This document shows, in pieces, positions 40,577 to 48,809 of a stretch of DNA of 64,000 bases; positions within the stretch are counted from its first letter, which is position 1; each line of letters starts with the position of its first letter. The DNA lies in the NCBI RefSeq assembly GCF_020905335.1, contig NZ_JAJJMN010000002.1:1345127-1409126 (forward strand), read 5' to 3'. The DNA comes from Flavobacterium lipolyticum. GTDB taxonomy: Bacteria; Bacteroidota; Bacteroidia; Flavobacteriales; Flavobacteriaceae. A program made the position numbers and the translations under genes. The notes below the pieces were generated by a model. That model searched no databases. It saw nothing but the letters and a program-made list of their open reading frames with translations, and had not been told where the DNA came from.

Positions 40577-41152
40577 ATGAATGATATTCGACAAAGTTTA
40601 AGTCAATTTATGAGTTTGGCTGATGAAGAGTTTGACTTAATTAAATCTAAATTGGAGGTAGAAGAGATTAAAACAAATACCATAATTATAAAGATTAATC
40701 AAAAAGTTTCAAAGCTATATTTTGTAAAATCAGGTTTATTGAGAACTTACTTCTTATCTGATGGGAAAGAAATAAATACCTATTTTGCTTGTAATGGACA
40801 ATTTATAACTTCCTTTTCTAGCTATATCACACAAACACCATCAATCCAATATTTAGAAGCTCTTGAGTCAAGTACATTGTATTCAATTACATTTGAACAA
40901 TTAAACAATCTATACGAAAGCTATCCTAAATTTGAAAAATTTGGAAAAATTTTAGCAGAACAAAACTATTTATGTGTATTAGAAAGGATGATTTACTTAC
41001 AGTCGAAATCAGCAAAAGAGAAGTATCTATATTTTATTGAAAAATATGAAAAAAAAATTGTCCAAAGAGTTCCACAACTACATATCGCAAGTTATTTGGG
41101 CATTACTCCGGAAACATTGAGCAGGGTAAGAAAAGAAATTTCTATTTCTTGA
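40577..41152 (+). CDS. Crp/Fnr-family regulator
   Basis: 191-residue transcription factor. A cyclic-nucleotide-binding-type beta-roll (about 15-120; IIIKINQKVSKLYFVKSGLLRTYF) is joined by a helix to a short C-terminal HTH (HIASYLGITPETLSRVRKE). The set of cAMP-contact residues is not conserved, as is usual for the Bacteroidota members of this family, so the ligand is unknown. It is followed after 56 bases by an MBL-fold hydrolase. A perfect palindrome TTGACATTTGTCAA overlaps its stop codon (41149-41162), a likely operator for control of the downstream gene by this or another Crp/Fnr protein. A decayed inverted copy of the gene's last 13 codons lies at 43506-43544. Confidence 0.9.
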   Translation: MNDIRQSLSQFMSLADEEFDLIKSKLEVEEIKTNTIIIKINQKVSKLYFVKSGLLRTYFLSDGKEINTYFACNGQFITSFSSYITQTPSIQYLEALESSTLYSITFEQLNNLYESYPKFEKFGKILAEQNYLCVLERMIYLQSKSAKEKYLYFIEKYEKKIVQRVPQLHIASYLGITPETLSRVRKEISIS

Positions 41153-41162
41153 CATTTGTCAA
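41149..41162. promoter_or_regulatory. Crp/Fnr-type operator palindrome
   Basis: TTGAC-ATTT-GTCAA, a perfect palindrome with the half-site spacing of Crp/Fnr operators. It sits at the end of the Crp-like gene and 47 bases before the MBL-fold gene. The paralogous position 43496-43509 keeps it as TTGAC-AAAT-ATCAA. Confidence 0.65.
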
Positions 41163-41208
41163 TGCCAAGCAGTGAAATGTACTGCAATTTTGCTAAAAAA
41201 AAAGCAAA

Positions 41209-42156
41209 ATGAAAAAAAATACACTTTCTCTCATCGTAATGGCTTCAGTCTTTGTATCAATTCTATCCATAAACTCTTGTAATAGTATTTTAGAGGTTTC
41301 TAAAATAGAAACAAATAGGGCTTTTAATACAAGGACAAATAATAAAGTACAGTTTTCAATCATTGAAACAGGAACAGCAAAAACACAAAAGGCGTTTGCG
41401 TTTAAAGGTGGTAGCTTGTTTGAAAACCTTAAAATTGCACATATTTCTGTTTGGGTCAAACACCCTAATGGCGATTTTTTATTTGACACAGGACTTGGAG
41501 ATAGTATTAATATTCAATTTGATAAGGGAATGTCGTTCTTTCATAAACTAATGTTTAAGTATAAAAAGGGACAAAGTGTCAAAGAACAATTATTATTAAA
41601 TGGGTTAAATAATAATTCAATAAGAACTATTATTTTATCCCATTTGCATTGGGATCACGCAAGTGGGATTAATGACTTTCCAAATTCGGATATTTATACT
41701 ACTGAAGAAGAGCTAAAATTTGCACAATCAAACAAATCCTTTTCGCCAGCATTTATAAAATCTCAATATAACAACAAATCTACAAAATGGAAATTTCTTA
41801 ATTTTGAAAAAAATAAATACGAATTTTTTGAAGAATCTTGCGATTTTTTTGGCGACGGAAGTGTGATTTTTGTAAAACTGCCTGGACATACGCTTGGTTC
41901 AATAGGAATGTTTATCAATGGGCAAAAAAGATACTTTTTTACAGGTGATGTCACTTGGGCTATTGAAGGTTTTAAAAGACCATCATCCAAAAATAGAATA
42001 CCAAGTAAATTAGTTGACTACGATAAAAATAAACTAGATACAACCATTATAAAGATACATACCTTAATGAAATTAGATACAAATTTAGTAGTTATACCTG
42101 CACACGACTTTGAAATCCAAAAAACATTAAAACATTTTCCTGAATTTCAATACTAA
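41209..42156 (+). CDS. Secreted MBL-fold metallo-hydrolase lipoprotein
   Basis: 315 residues. N-terminal lipoprotein-type signal with Cys near residue 24 (LSINSCNS), then a metallo-beta-lactamase fold. Zinc ligands are in SHLHWDHASG (HxHxDH), PGHTLGS, FTGDVTW and PAHDFE. The grouping is that of N-acyl-homoserine-lactonase-like MBL proteins, but the substrate cannot be inferred. The likely location is the periplasm or outer membrane. It follows the Crp/Fnr gene with a palindromic operator between them. A truncated, frame-shifted paralogue lies inverted at 43154-43451 (same ETGT..TQKAFAFKGGSLF segment), showing the Crp-MBL pair was once duplicated. Confidence 0.88.
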   Translation: MKKNTLSLIVMASVFVSILSINSCNSILEVSKIETNRAFNTRTNNKVQFSIIETGTAKTQKAFAFKGGSLFENLKIAHISVWVKHPNGDFLFDTGLGDSINIQFDKGMSFFHKLMFKYKKGQSVKEQLLLNGLNNNSIRTIILSHLHWDHASGINDFPNSDIYTTEEELKFAQSNKSFSPAFIKSQYNNKSTKWKFLNFEKNKYEFFEESCDFFGDGSVIFVKLPGHTLGSIGMFINGQKRYFFTGDVTWAIEGFKRPSSKNRIPSKLVDYDKNKLDTTIIKIHTLMKLDTNLVVIPAHDFEIQKTLKHFPEFQY

Positions 42157-42177
42157 TGATTGAGTTAGAATCCAATA

Positions 42178-42475
42178 ATGTATTTGATGATGAAATCAAA
42201 CATAAAAAAGAACGAACCGCTAACAAGTGTTTATAGAATTTACAAAAACAATTCAAACATACTATTCCTATCACACACTATAGACTCAGAACACGATACT
42301 GTCGAAAGACTTAAAGCTTATACTAAAGTGACAGAATATCTAATAAATGGTATTTTGTAACTGGTAATAGAGATAGTATTTACAGTATTGCACCAAAAGT
42401 TGTTTTGCAACCACATATAAAGATTCAAAAGAACCAAGTAATTATGTTCATAGTGCGGATATTCTGGACAAAGTG
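42178..42475 (+). pseudogene. SCO1/SenC copper-chaperone remnant
   Basis: Pieces of a SCO-family protein (copper delivery to cytochrome oxidase): NILFLSHTIDSEHDTVERL, then after a frame shift WYFVTGNRDSIYSIA, then after another TTYKDSKEPSNYVHSA. This is the middle of the SCO thioredoxin fold including the conserved VTG and the metal-site histidine region. The N-terminal CxxxC part is missing, and the 3' end runs into an IS21 relic. Non-functional. Confidence 0.75.
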
Positions 42476-42510
42476 AGCAGTATAAATGAACTCAAAAAGG
42501 TGTCTAAAAA
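42461..42510 (-). mobile_element. Solo IS21 right-end relic
   Basis: About 50 bases match the non-coding right end of the IS21 element at 3531-3580 in reverse orientation (GTGAGC..TATAAATGAACTC then AAAAAGGTGTCTAAA) with one gap and few mismatches. No transposase remains here. Confidence 0.75.
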
Positions 42511-43029
42511 TTAGGAAAATGTTTTTTTTTGTGGAAGATCAAAAGTTAACAGACTTAAGTTCAAATATTACTAAAAAAATAACACCTATTATAACTAATA
42601 ATAACTATAATTTTGATTGATCAAGTCTGAATTGAAAATTACTGTTGCTGTCAACTGTTTTAAAATCAATCTTTCCCCAAACATAGCACACACTATTATT
42701 TATTGATTGAATAAAATATTAAGTTACTTATGTATTAAATAAAGCAGTAACTTCATCGATCTTGATACAATTACAATACTTTTTTTAAAACCATAAATTA
42801 ATTTCACTATATTTACTGTAGTTTTGCCCCTAAACAAATTTAAATTTGGAAGATTTGAATTTAATCGAAAAGTCCTATACTGCCTAGTATGGGATTTTTT
42901 AACAATTTTTAAATTTCAAGAAAAGAAAAAGCCAAAAATTATTATAGTATTCAGAGGGTTTTAGTAATTCCTACAACAGTTAATACTCACCTCTCCCTTC
43001 TCTAAAATTCATTACAAACATACAACTAA
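42511..43029. other. 519-bp gene-free stretch with one terminator
   Basis: No gene is evident. A TATATTTA motif near 42818 is followed by a clear hairpin-T run at 42868-42900, so a short transcript of roughly 60-80 bases is conceivable. Confidence 0.45.
42868..42900 (+). terminator. Rho-independent terminator with no obvious gene upstream
   Basis: Nine-bp stem TCCTATACT/AGTATGGGA (one G-T pair), loop GCCT, preceded by AAAAG and followed by TTTTTT. No coding gene reads into it from the left nearer than the SCO1 relic, so it may end a small RNA. Confidence 0.65.
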
Positions 43030-43153
43030 CAACTGGATGTGCTAACTTATCGTGGAGTCCTAATTAAGGACAAAATCTTAACTTTAAAGCATGAAAGAAA
43101 ATCTTAAAAATTACGACTGCATTTTCAAAGAGAAAGCAGTTCAATTAAGTTAC
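43030..43153 (+). mobile_element. IS3-family left-end fragment with OrfA start
   Basis: After an apparent IS end (TGTGCTAACTTATCGTGGAG), ATG 43091 opens an IS3 OrfA start (MKENLKNYDCIFKEKAVQL) that stops matching after 21 codons. At 43154 it abuts the truncated MBL gene on the other strand, so it marks the break that truncated that gene. Confidence 0.65.
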
Positions 43154-43451
43154 GATTCTCCAAGCCCTGTGTCAAATAGAAAACTTCCTTTTGTATGTTT
43201 TACCCAAACCGCATATGTACTATTTTATGATTTTTAAAAAGACTTCCTCCTTTAAACGCAAATGCTTTTTGCGTAATGACAGTTCCGGTTTCAATAATAG
43301 AAAATTGTATATTCTTATTAACGGTTTGAGAATTTAATGTTCTTTCCAAAGGTATTTTAGGGATTGTTAAAGTGCTACAACAAGAATTAATAATAGGAAT
43401 AGCAACTATAATGGAGATGATTAAAATTAGGTAAAGTTTGATTTTTAGCAT
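43154..43451 (-). pseudogene. Truncated MBL-fold paralogue
   Basis: Inverted copy of the N-terminus of the MBL-fold lipoprotein at 41209: same lipoprotein-type signal (IINSCCS), FSIIETGTVITQKAFAF and KGGSLF. After a frame shift near 43210 it reads VWVKHTKGSFLFDTGLGES and stops at the IS3 fragment. The zinc-binding HxHxDH part is gone. DNA divergence is considerable, so this is an old duplicate. Confidence 0.88.
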
Positions 43452-43505
43452 TTTTATTTTTTATGCAAATTTGAATTTCTTCTTATGAATTATTATTGAC
43501 AAATA

Positions 43506-43544
43506 TCAAGAAATAGATATTTCTTTTCTAACTCTACTCAAAGT
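43506..43544 (-). pseudogene. Last 13 codons of a Crp-like paralogue
   Basis: Leftward it reads TLSRVRKEISIS and stop, identical in protein to the end of the Crp/Fnr gene (41114-41152) but with several synonymous changes. It sits in the same place relative to the operator and MBL copy, so the duplicated block spanned crp-operator-MBL. Confidence 0.88.
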
Positions 43545-43574
43545 CTTAAACAGCTATACTGACTCTTTTCACTA

Positions 43575-45650
43575 TTAAATAATTGTTTTTCTGGTTCTAA
43601 AATGATTGAGGCTATCTCTAGAATATTTCTTTTTAATCTCTTTTAATCTTTCATAACTGGTATCAAAATAAACTTCTGTAGGAATGGAACTGTCTTTAAA
43701 ACTAATGAAAGCACCAGATGTATTTGGAATATTAAAATCTCGACAAACTTGCATCCAATCTAATGCTTGATTGATTCTGTCATAAACAAAATTATTTTTC
43801 CCTTCTTCTTTTCTTTCCAAAGATTCGTTCCACCAGGTTTGATATTGAATCGTGTATTGCTTGTTTTTGTAAGGAAATGCGCTTTCCAATTCTTTTGTTT
43901 CATCTTGATAAAATATGCCCGAAATAGCACCTAAAGTGATGTAAGTAAACAGTCCCATCTCTCTATTTCCATCTAATATCAATGGAGAAGTCAAGCTACG
44001 TAACAAGGCTTCATGCCCCTTCGGCCCTAGACCTTGAGTATCTACTAGGCAGGAAGTGATTTTGTGAGGTGCGGGGTTTTCTAAATCCGGAGATATAGGA
44101 CGGCTTTTTGATAATTTACCTTGAACTTCCCCTTTTAATAATTGTTTTATAGTATGAAAAGATTCTCTATCCCAGTTACTCATCATGTTCGCTCCATAGG
44201 CTTTGCCTGCCTGCTTTCCTGCGATATCAGTAATTATAAAATCGTAGGTTTGTGGATTCTTGAAACTCTTTTCAATAAACTTGGAGAGATCGCTCGCACT
44301 TCCTTCCCAATAACCATACATCACGCAATTATGGACCACTGTGTTTGCATCAAAATTTTCAATAGCTGGTATAGCTGAAATTTTCAAATTAGTACCGATT
44401 AACTTTTTATTCAAATTCAAATAATTTGCATTACTTTCTAAATTCCTATTTGCATTGATTACATCTTCCCATTCTTTTAGGAATTGTATCGTTGGCACCC
44501 TATTTTTGCGCACTATTTTTAATCGTTCTGTGTCAAAGTCAGTTTCATATTTATTCCATTCTATCTCGAATCTAATAAGCTCGCTTGGCAGTTCAAAAGT
44601 TTGTAATTTTAGCTCAGTCACTATACCATAACTAAAACCACCTCCACCTTTTAATGCCCATAATAATTCTCTGGCTTGGAGATCACCATCTTCTGACAAT
44701 TCTTTAATACTCCCGTCGCCAAGTACGATTGTTGCGCCTACCAATCGCTCACAACACATTCCTTTTGAGCGTGTCCAAGGCCCCCATCCACCCCCAAATG
44801 TAAAACCTGCAATTCCAACAGTTGCACAAGTTCCATGCGGAATCATTACTTGCTGCTCTGCCAATAAAGTGGTCAATCTTTCAAATCGATTACCAGGTCC
44901 AATAGTCGCAACTCCACTCTTCTTATCAACTTCTACCATATTCATTCTTGATAAATCAATCAAAATAGTATCGGTTCCCGAGCATTCACCTTCATGATCA
45001 TGTCCTCCTGACCTTACTCGGATTGCTAAATTATTACTCATCGCTCCCTTGTAAACCCGCTGAACTTCTTCGGTTGAAATACAATAAATAATGGCAAAAG
45101 GCCTAAGCTGTAACCTTGTATTAAAAATTTGACATGCTTTTGCGTAACTAATCATATCAAACAAATTGCCTCCCCCCATTTCTATTTGATCTCTGTTAAT
45201 ATGTTCTTTCAGTTCATTCAGAAAATGATACACATTTCTCATATTAACTGATACAAGACTCTCGGCTATAAGCACTTTTGTATCTAATTCGAATTTTGTA
45301 TTCTTTAGAAGTATAACATCACCTATCAAATCATTTTTTACAATAACACTAACTCTAGATTCAAATAGATTAGAGGTCTTGTATATTTTAAGTTCAACAG
45401 TACCGTATTCATTTTGATAATAAACAGAGATATCTATTTTCTTATATTTTACTTCATTTTTAAGACATAATTTTACCTCACTATGGGCATCAATTTTTTC
45501 AGGAAAATCTAAGTAATACTTATTCTTCTCTAAATCTTTTGTTTTAGTTAAGACTTGATTTGTGTTATTGTAAATTTTAAGTTGAGCAGTTAAGACATTA
45601 AGATCTGTTTGGCTGTCTTGACTGATTTGATTGGATAAATGTTCCTCCAT
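43575..45650 (-). CDS. BBE-like FAD-dependent oxidase with N-terminal beta domain
   Basis: 691-residue flavoprotein of the VAO/berberine-bridge-enzyme family. The FAD_binding_4 domain (about 165-345) has RVRSGGHDHEG, whose His is the usual covalent FAD site, and GTCATVGIAGFTFGGGWG, where the Cys may give a second covalent bond. A C-terminal BBE motif reads YFDTSYERLKEIKKKYSRD. Such enzymes oxidise sugars or other alcohols with O2. Residues 1-150 are an extra beta-rich domain (YYLDFPEKIDAHSEVKL) that I do not recognise. No signal peptide is visible. It lies 86 bases after the amidohydrolase gene on the same strand, probably one operon. At 691 residues it is longer than the typical ~450-550. 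Substrate unknown. Confidence 0.85.
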   Translation of the reverse strand: MEEHLSNQISQDSQTDLNVLTAQLKIYNNTNQVLTKTKDLEKNKYYLDFPEKIDAHSEVKLCLKNEVKYKKIDISVYYQNEYGTVELKIYKTSNLFESRVSVIVKNDLIGDVILLKNTKFELDTKVLIAESLVSVNMRNVYHFLNELKEHINRDQIEMGGGNLFDMISYAKACQIFNTRLQLRPFAIIYCISTEEVQRVYKGAMSNNLAIRVRSGGHDHEGECSGTDTILIDLSRMNMVEVDKKSGVATIGPGNRFERLTTLLAEQQVMIPHGTCATVGIAGFTFGGGWGPWTRSKGMCCERLVGATIVLGDGSIKELSEDGDLQARELLWALKGGGGFSYGIVTELKLQTFELPSELIRFEIEWNKYETDFDTERLKIVRKNRVPTIQFLKEWEDVINANRNLESNANYLNLNKKLIGTNLKISAIPAIENFDANTVVHNCVMYGYWEGSASDLSKFIEKSFKNPQTYDFIITDIAGKQAGKAYGANMMSNWDRESFHTIKQLLKGEVQGKLSKSRPISPDLENPAPHKITSCLVDTQGLGPKGHEALLRSLTSPLILDGNREMGLFTYITLGAISGIFYQDETKELESAFPYKNKQYTIQYQTWWNESLERKEEGKNNFVYDRINQALDWMQVCRDFNIPNTSGAFISFKDSSIPTEVYFDTSYERLKEIKKKYSRDSLNHFRTRKTII

Positions 45651-45736
45651 AGTATTTGGATTTGCCTAGTGTCTTATAATTTTAAATAGCTTATATTTTT
45701 CCATATTTGGTACAGCAACGTTAACTGTCAAAAAGA

Positions 45737-47665
45737 TTATAAATCTCCTTGTATGTCCATCACCTTTTCCCCATCTTTCCATGTTTCTAACACAAGTATA
45801 TTTCGCATCCCTGCAACAGAATTCAACCCTTCTTTATTGAAGTAAGTTAAAGGTGATTCTGATAAGATTACAAAGTCGGCACATTTCCCTACTTCTAATG
45901 AGCCTACCCATTGATCTGCATGACATTGCCAAGCAGCATCGTAAGTCATAGCTTTTAATGCCTGAAATCTTGTAATACACTCCACTTCGTTAAGTACCTG
46001 ATAATCTGTTTTTTTAGGAGTACCTTCCATCACTCTTGCAATTGACTGTTCCATCATACGCAATGGTCCCAATGGAGTAACACTATTATCGCTATGAAGA
46101 GTTATTCGCATGCCATTCTCTAAAGCGGTTTGGCATCTATCAAGAAGATTTACTTTTTCTTTTCCAAAAATGGTTTGTTGAAAAACCCACCCCCAATAAC
46201 CTACGTGTCCTATTAAAAAACTTGGAGAAAGCCCTAATTCTTGCATGTCCTTCAAATTTTTATCTGTCAATAAAGAAGCATGTTCTATTCGGTCTCTTCT
46301 AATATTTATAGTGCTTTTATTTATTCCTGCAAATTTAAACGCATTGATTGTTCGATCTATAGCATGATCCCCGTTGGCATGAATCATCACTGGCCAGTTA
46401 TTTACTTTCGCTTTACTAACCAAAGCATTAAACTCTAGTGGATAACCAAAATTAAACACTCCAGTATTGTTTTGGCTGTGACAGCAAACCATATCATAAG
46501 GTTTATAATTTGCATCGCAAGCATAAGGCGTATACTGATAACCTGTAAGTCCTTGGTTAGAACCATCACCAATGAGTTTAATATATGCCAAGTTGAACTT
46601 ATTGTTACCTTTATTAGGTTTGTATTTCCCCTCAATAACAGTATTGAATTTCTCTAATGACAGTGCTACTAAAGCACCACCTATACGAACGGGACAACTT
46701 TTTTGATGGGCTAAAAAATCTAAAAAAAGGGGCTGATTAAGATTTAATACTTCTCTGTTAGGGCTGTTATCATAAGGCTCTATTCCACAATCAAACATAT
46801 AAGTAACTCCTCTTCTACTGGCTTCTTTAAAGATTTCTTTAACTTCCTCTGCTAATTTTTCTAAAGCAAGAATGGGATCTATATGTAAACTTTTGGCCAC
46901 AACTGCTAAAACAGGCTCAATTCCTTCAACTTCTTTTAAAACACCATTAGTGCTTATTTTAGGTATTTGACTCTTCAATAATGTTACTGCAACAGTATTA
47001 ATGTATGCCAAATGCATAGAAGAATTCAAGATAAAAACAGGTTGTATAGTTGATACTAGATCTAAAATTTTTGCATTAAACTCTTTATCTGAGCCCTCAA
47101 ATAAAGCAGGATCAACATTTCTACCAATAATCCATACATTCTTGTCGTTTGTTACTTTCTTTTTTAGCTCTTCTAATACCCACCTTCGACTGTACTTACC
47201 TTCTTCTGTTTCAGCTATGCTGGATCTTAAATCTTGCCCGCTAAAAGGACTAACATCCGTAGCTTTTTTAAAAACCGCGGAGGATATAATGTGAAGATGT
47301 GGTTCAATAAATCCAGGTAATAAAATTTTTCCGCCATCAATAATTCTTTCCGAAGTTCCTGGTGGCATTTGTGCGACAACAGTTTTGTAAGACCCTGTTG
47401 CAACAATTTTACCTTCAGATATGGCAATGGCTTCTACCATTACATCTTTTCCTCCTTCTAGGGTTTGAATGTATCCAACTTGCTTACTACCTGTACTATC
47501 TTCTTTTACTCCAGTACGAAAAATAAGATTTTTACAAGATGGATGTTTTTCTAATTCATTGTTTTTATCAGTCATAATAGCCATCCCATTTGTATTGGGT
47601 AATAGCATTTTCCATAATGGACTACAACACGAACACTGTAATCCTTCTGTATGTTTATGTTTCAT
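45737..47665 (-). CDS. YtcJ-like amidohydrolase
   Basis: 642-residue metal-dependent hydrolase of the amidohydrolase superfamily, YtcJ-like (Amidohydro_3). Metal and catalytic motifs in order: FIEPHLHI, MIHANGDHAIDR, RRDRIEHASL, TLHSDNSVTPLGP. The C-terminal small-domain strand is VGSLEVGKCADFVILSESP. The N-terminal 45 residues contain a Cys-rich CSCCSP segment not typical of the family, and there is no classical signal peptide. It is the first gene of a two-gene leftward unit with the FAD oxidase. Three 21-bp-spaced direct repeats lie 240 bases upstream. The reaction is presumably hydrolysis of an amide or ester bond; the substrate cannot be inferred. Confidence 0.87.
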   Translation of the reverse strand: MKHKHTEGLQCSCCSPLWKMLLPNTNGMAIMTDKNNELEKHPSCKNLIFRTGVKEDSTGSKQVGYIQTLEGGKDVMVEAIAISEGKIVATGSYKTVVAQMPPGTSERIIDGGKILLPGFIEPHLHIISSAVFKKATDVSPFSGQDLRSSIAETEEGKYSRRWVLEELKKKVTNDKNVWIIGRNVDPALFEGSDKEFNAKILDLVSTIQPVFILNSSMHLAYINTVAVTLLKSQIPKISTNGVLKEVEGIEPVLAVVAKSLHIDPILALEKLAEEVKEIFKEASRRGVTYMFDCGIEPYDNSPNREVLNLNQPLFLDFLAHQKSCPVRIGGALVALSLEKFNTVIEGKYKPNKGNNKFNLAYIKLIGDGSNQGLTGYQYTPYACDANYKPYDMVCCHSQNNTGVFNFGYPLEFNALVSKAKVNNWPVMIHANGDHAIDRTINAFKFAGINKSTINIRRDRIEHASLLTDKNLKDMQELGLSPSFLIGHVGYWGWVFQQTIFGKEKVNLLDRCQTALENGMRITLHSDNSVTPLGPLRMMEQSIARVMEGTPKKTDYQVLNEVECITRFQALKAMTYDAAWQCHADQWVGSLEVGKCADFVILSESPLTYFNKEGLNSVAGMRNILVLETWKDGEKVMDIQGDL

Positions 47666-47905
47666 AATTTTGTTTTTATATACGAATTATTTGTATCTTA
47701 CATTATGTAAACTACTGCGTATAACCAGATTTTAAAAATAAAAAAGATTTTTTACTCTACTTCTTTATGATCTTTCTAAATCCAATTTGATTAATCATTC
47801 AATCAAACCTATTTTAAATTATATTTAAAAAAATTACCTAAAAACTATCGTAAAATTTTGTTTCCAAAATAAAACTACTGTTTGATTCTATAAATAATAA
47901 CAAAA

Positions 47906-47960
47906 ATGTCATGAACGAAAAATTTAATGTCATGAATGATGTTTTTTCTAGCGTGAATGA
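47906..47960. promoter_or_regulatory. Three direct repeats at 21-bp spacing (operator candidate)
   Basis: ATGTCATGAACGA (47906), ATGTCATGAATGA (47927) and CTAGCGTGAATGA (47948) are in exact 21-base register. Direct repeats two helical turns apart are typical for LytTR-type and some other activators. The cluster lies midway between two divergent genes. Confidence 0.6.
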
Positions 47961-48122
47961 GAAACCTATAAAAAAGATTGTTGCTTTACTTTTTATATGA
48001 TATCACTATAAACTTATCATTATCTGTTAATTTTAGATAGAAATTACTCCCAACATCTATTGTATCACCTAATTTTTCTTAATCTTTTCAATTATTTAAA
48101 ATGATTAATTCTTTAAAATTGT

Positions 48123-48130
48123 TATATTTG
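48123..48130 (+). promoter_or_regulatory. Possible -7 box of small secreted protein gene
   Basis: TATATTTG, an exact TAnnTTTG match 59 bases before ATG 48189. No TTG at -33. Confidence 0.35.
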
Positions 48131-48188
48131 TAATATTTTGGTATAAATTTTATCCGTTCAGATAATTTTCTATTCTCAAATACTCCGC

Positions 48189-48551
48189 ATGAAACAGTTT
48201 AAATTTTTAAGTGTTATTTTACTATTCCTTCTTTCTTTTGTTAGTAGAGAAGAATTTAATAAATATGTGTTCGGTGGCGAGAAATTTAAATCCGAGAATA
48301 ACTTTATCTCTGCTAAAATTCAGCTTGTCTCAACATTAACTTTAAAGTACTTAAAAGATGCAGATGTTCATTTAAAAATTAAAAAGAAGATTAAGTATCG
48401 TGCTACAGCTTCAGAAAACAGTACTTTAAATACGCCTTATCTAACCAAGTTAATACGTTTTAAGTTTTCTAAAAATCGCCTATCCTATGGTGTTGTATCT
48501 GTTTATCAAATTCAACGACATACTTATCTACACCTCTACCATTTTTTTTAG
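48189..48551 (+). CDS. Small secreted protein of unknown function
   Basis: 120 residues. It starts with a hydrophobic signal-like segment (MKQFKFLSVILLFLLSF), followed by a basic, lysine-rich region and a C-terminal QRHTYLHLYHFF. No family is recognised. A promoter-like box upstream, an exported N-terminus and a free-standing position support a real gene. The C-terminal aromatic/His-rich tail is unusual. It could be a species-restricted protein. There are no close neighbours on its strand: the next gene begins 258 bases later. Confidence 0.5.
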   Translation: MKQFKFLSVILLFLLSFVSREEFNKYVFGGEKFKSENNFISAKIQLVSTLTLKYLKDADVHLKIKKKIKYRATASENSTLNTPYLTKLIRFKFSKNRLSYGVVSVYQIQRHTYLHLYHFF

Positions 48552-48809
48552 AGACTGTCCTGACTAATTTAAATTTAGAATTTCTGCTATTCTTTTTGAT
48601 GTTCTTTTTACAAGCTATATTGTTTCTTAGTGTACATCGCTTTAGAAAACAAATCTTATAGTTTTAGCATTCTATTATTAAAAGTATTTAAAGCTCTTCT
48701 AAAGACTTAAAGCGTGCCTCTGTATTAATAGAAAAAACTAAACATATCAAATAAAATATTAATAGTTTCAAAAAACACAAGGATAAAAACTAATAAAATA
48801 CAACTTGAC

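Larger units (their letters stand above)
47666..48188. other. 523-bp divergent intergenic region
   Basis: Spacer between the amidohydrolase (leftward) and a small secreted protein (rightward). It holds the direct repeats at 47906-47960 and a TATATTTG box at 48123-48130. No further gene or RNA was seen. Confidence 0.6.

Noticed and set aside
42178..42360. 60-codon open frame as a small gene
   Set aside because: Its translation is the middle of a SCO1-like protein that continues in other frames, so it is a remnant.
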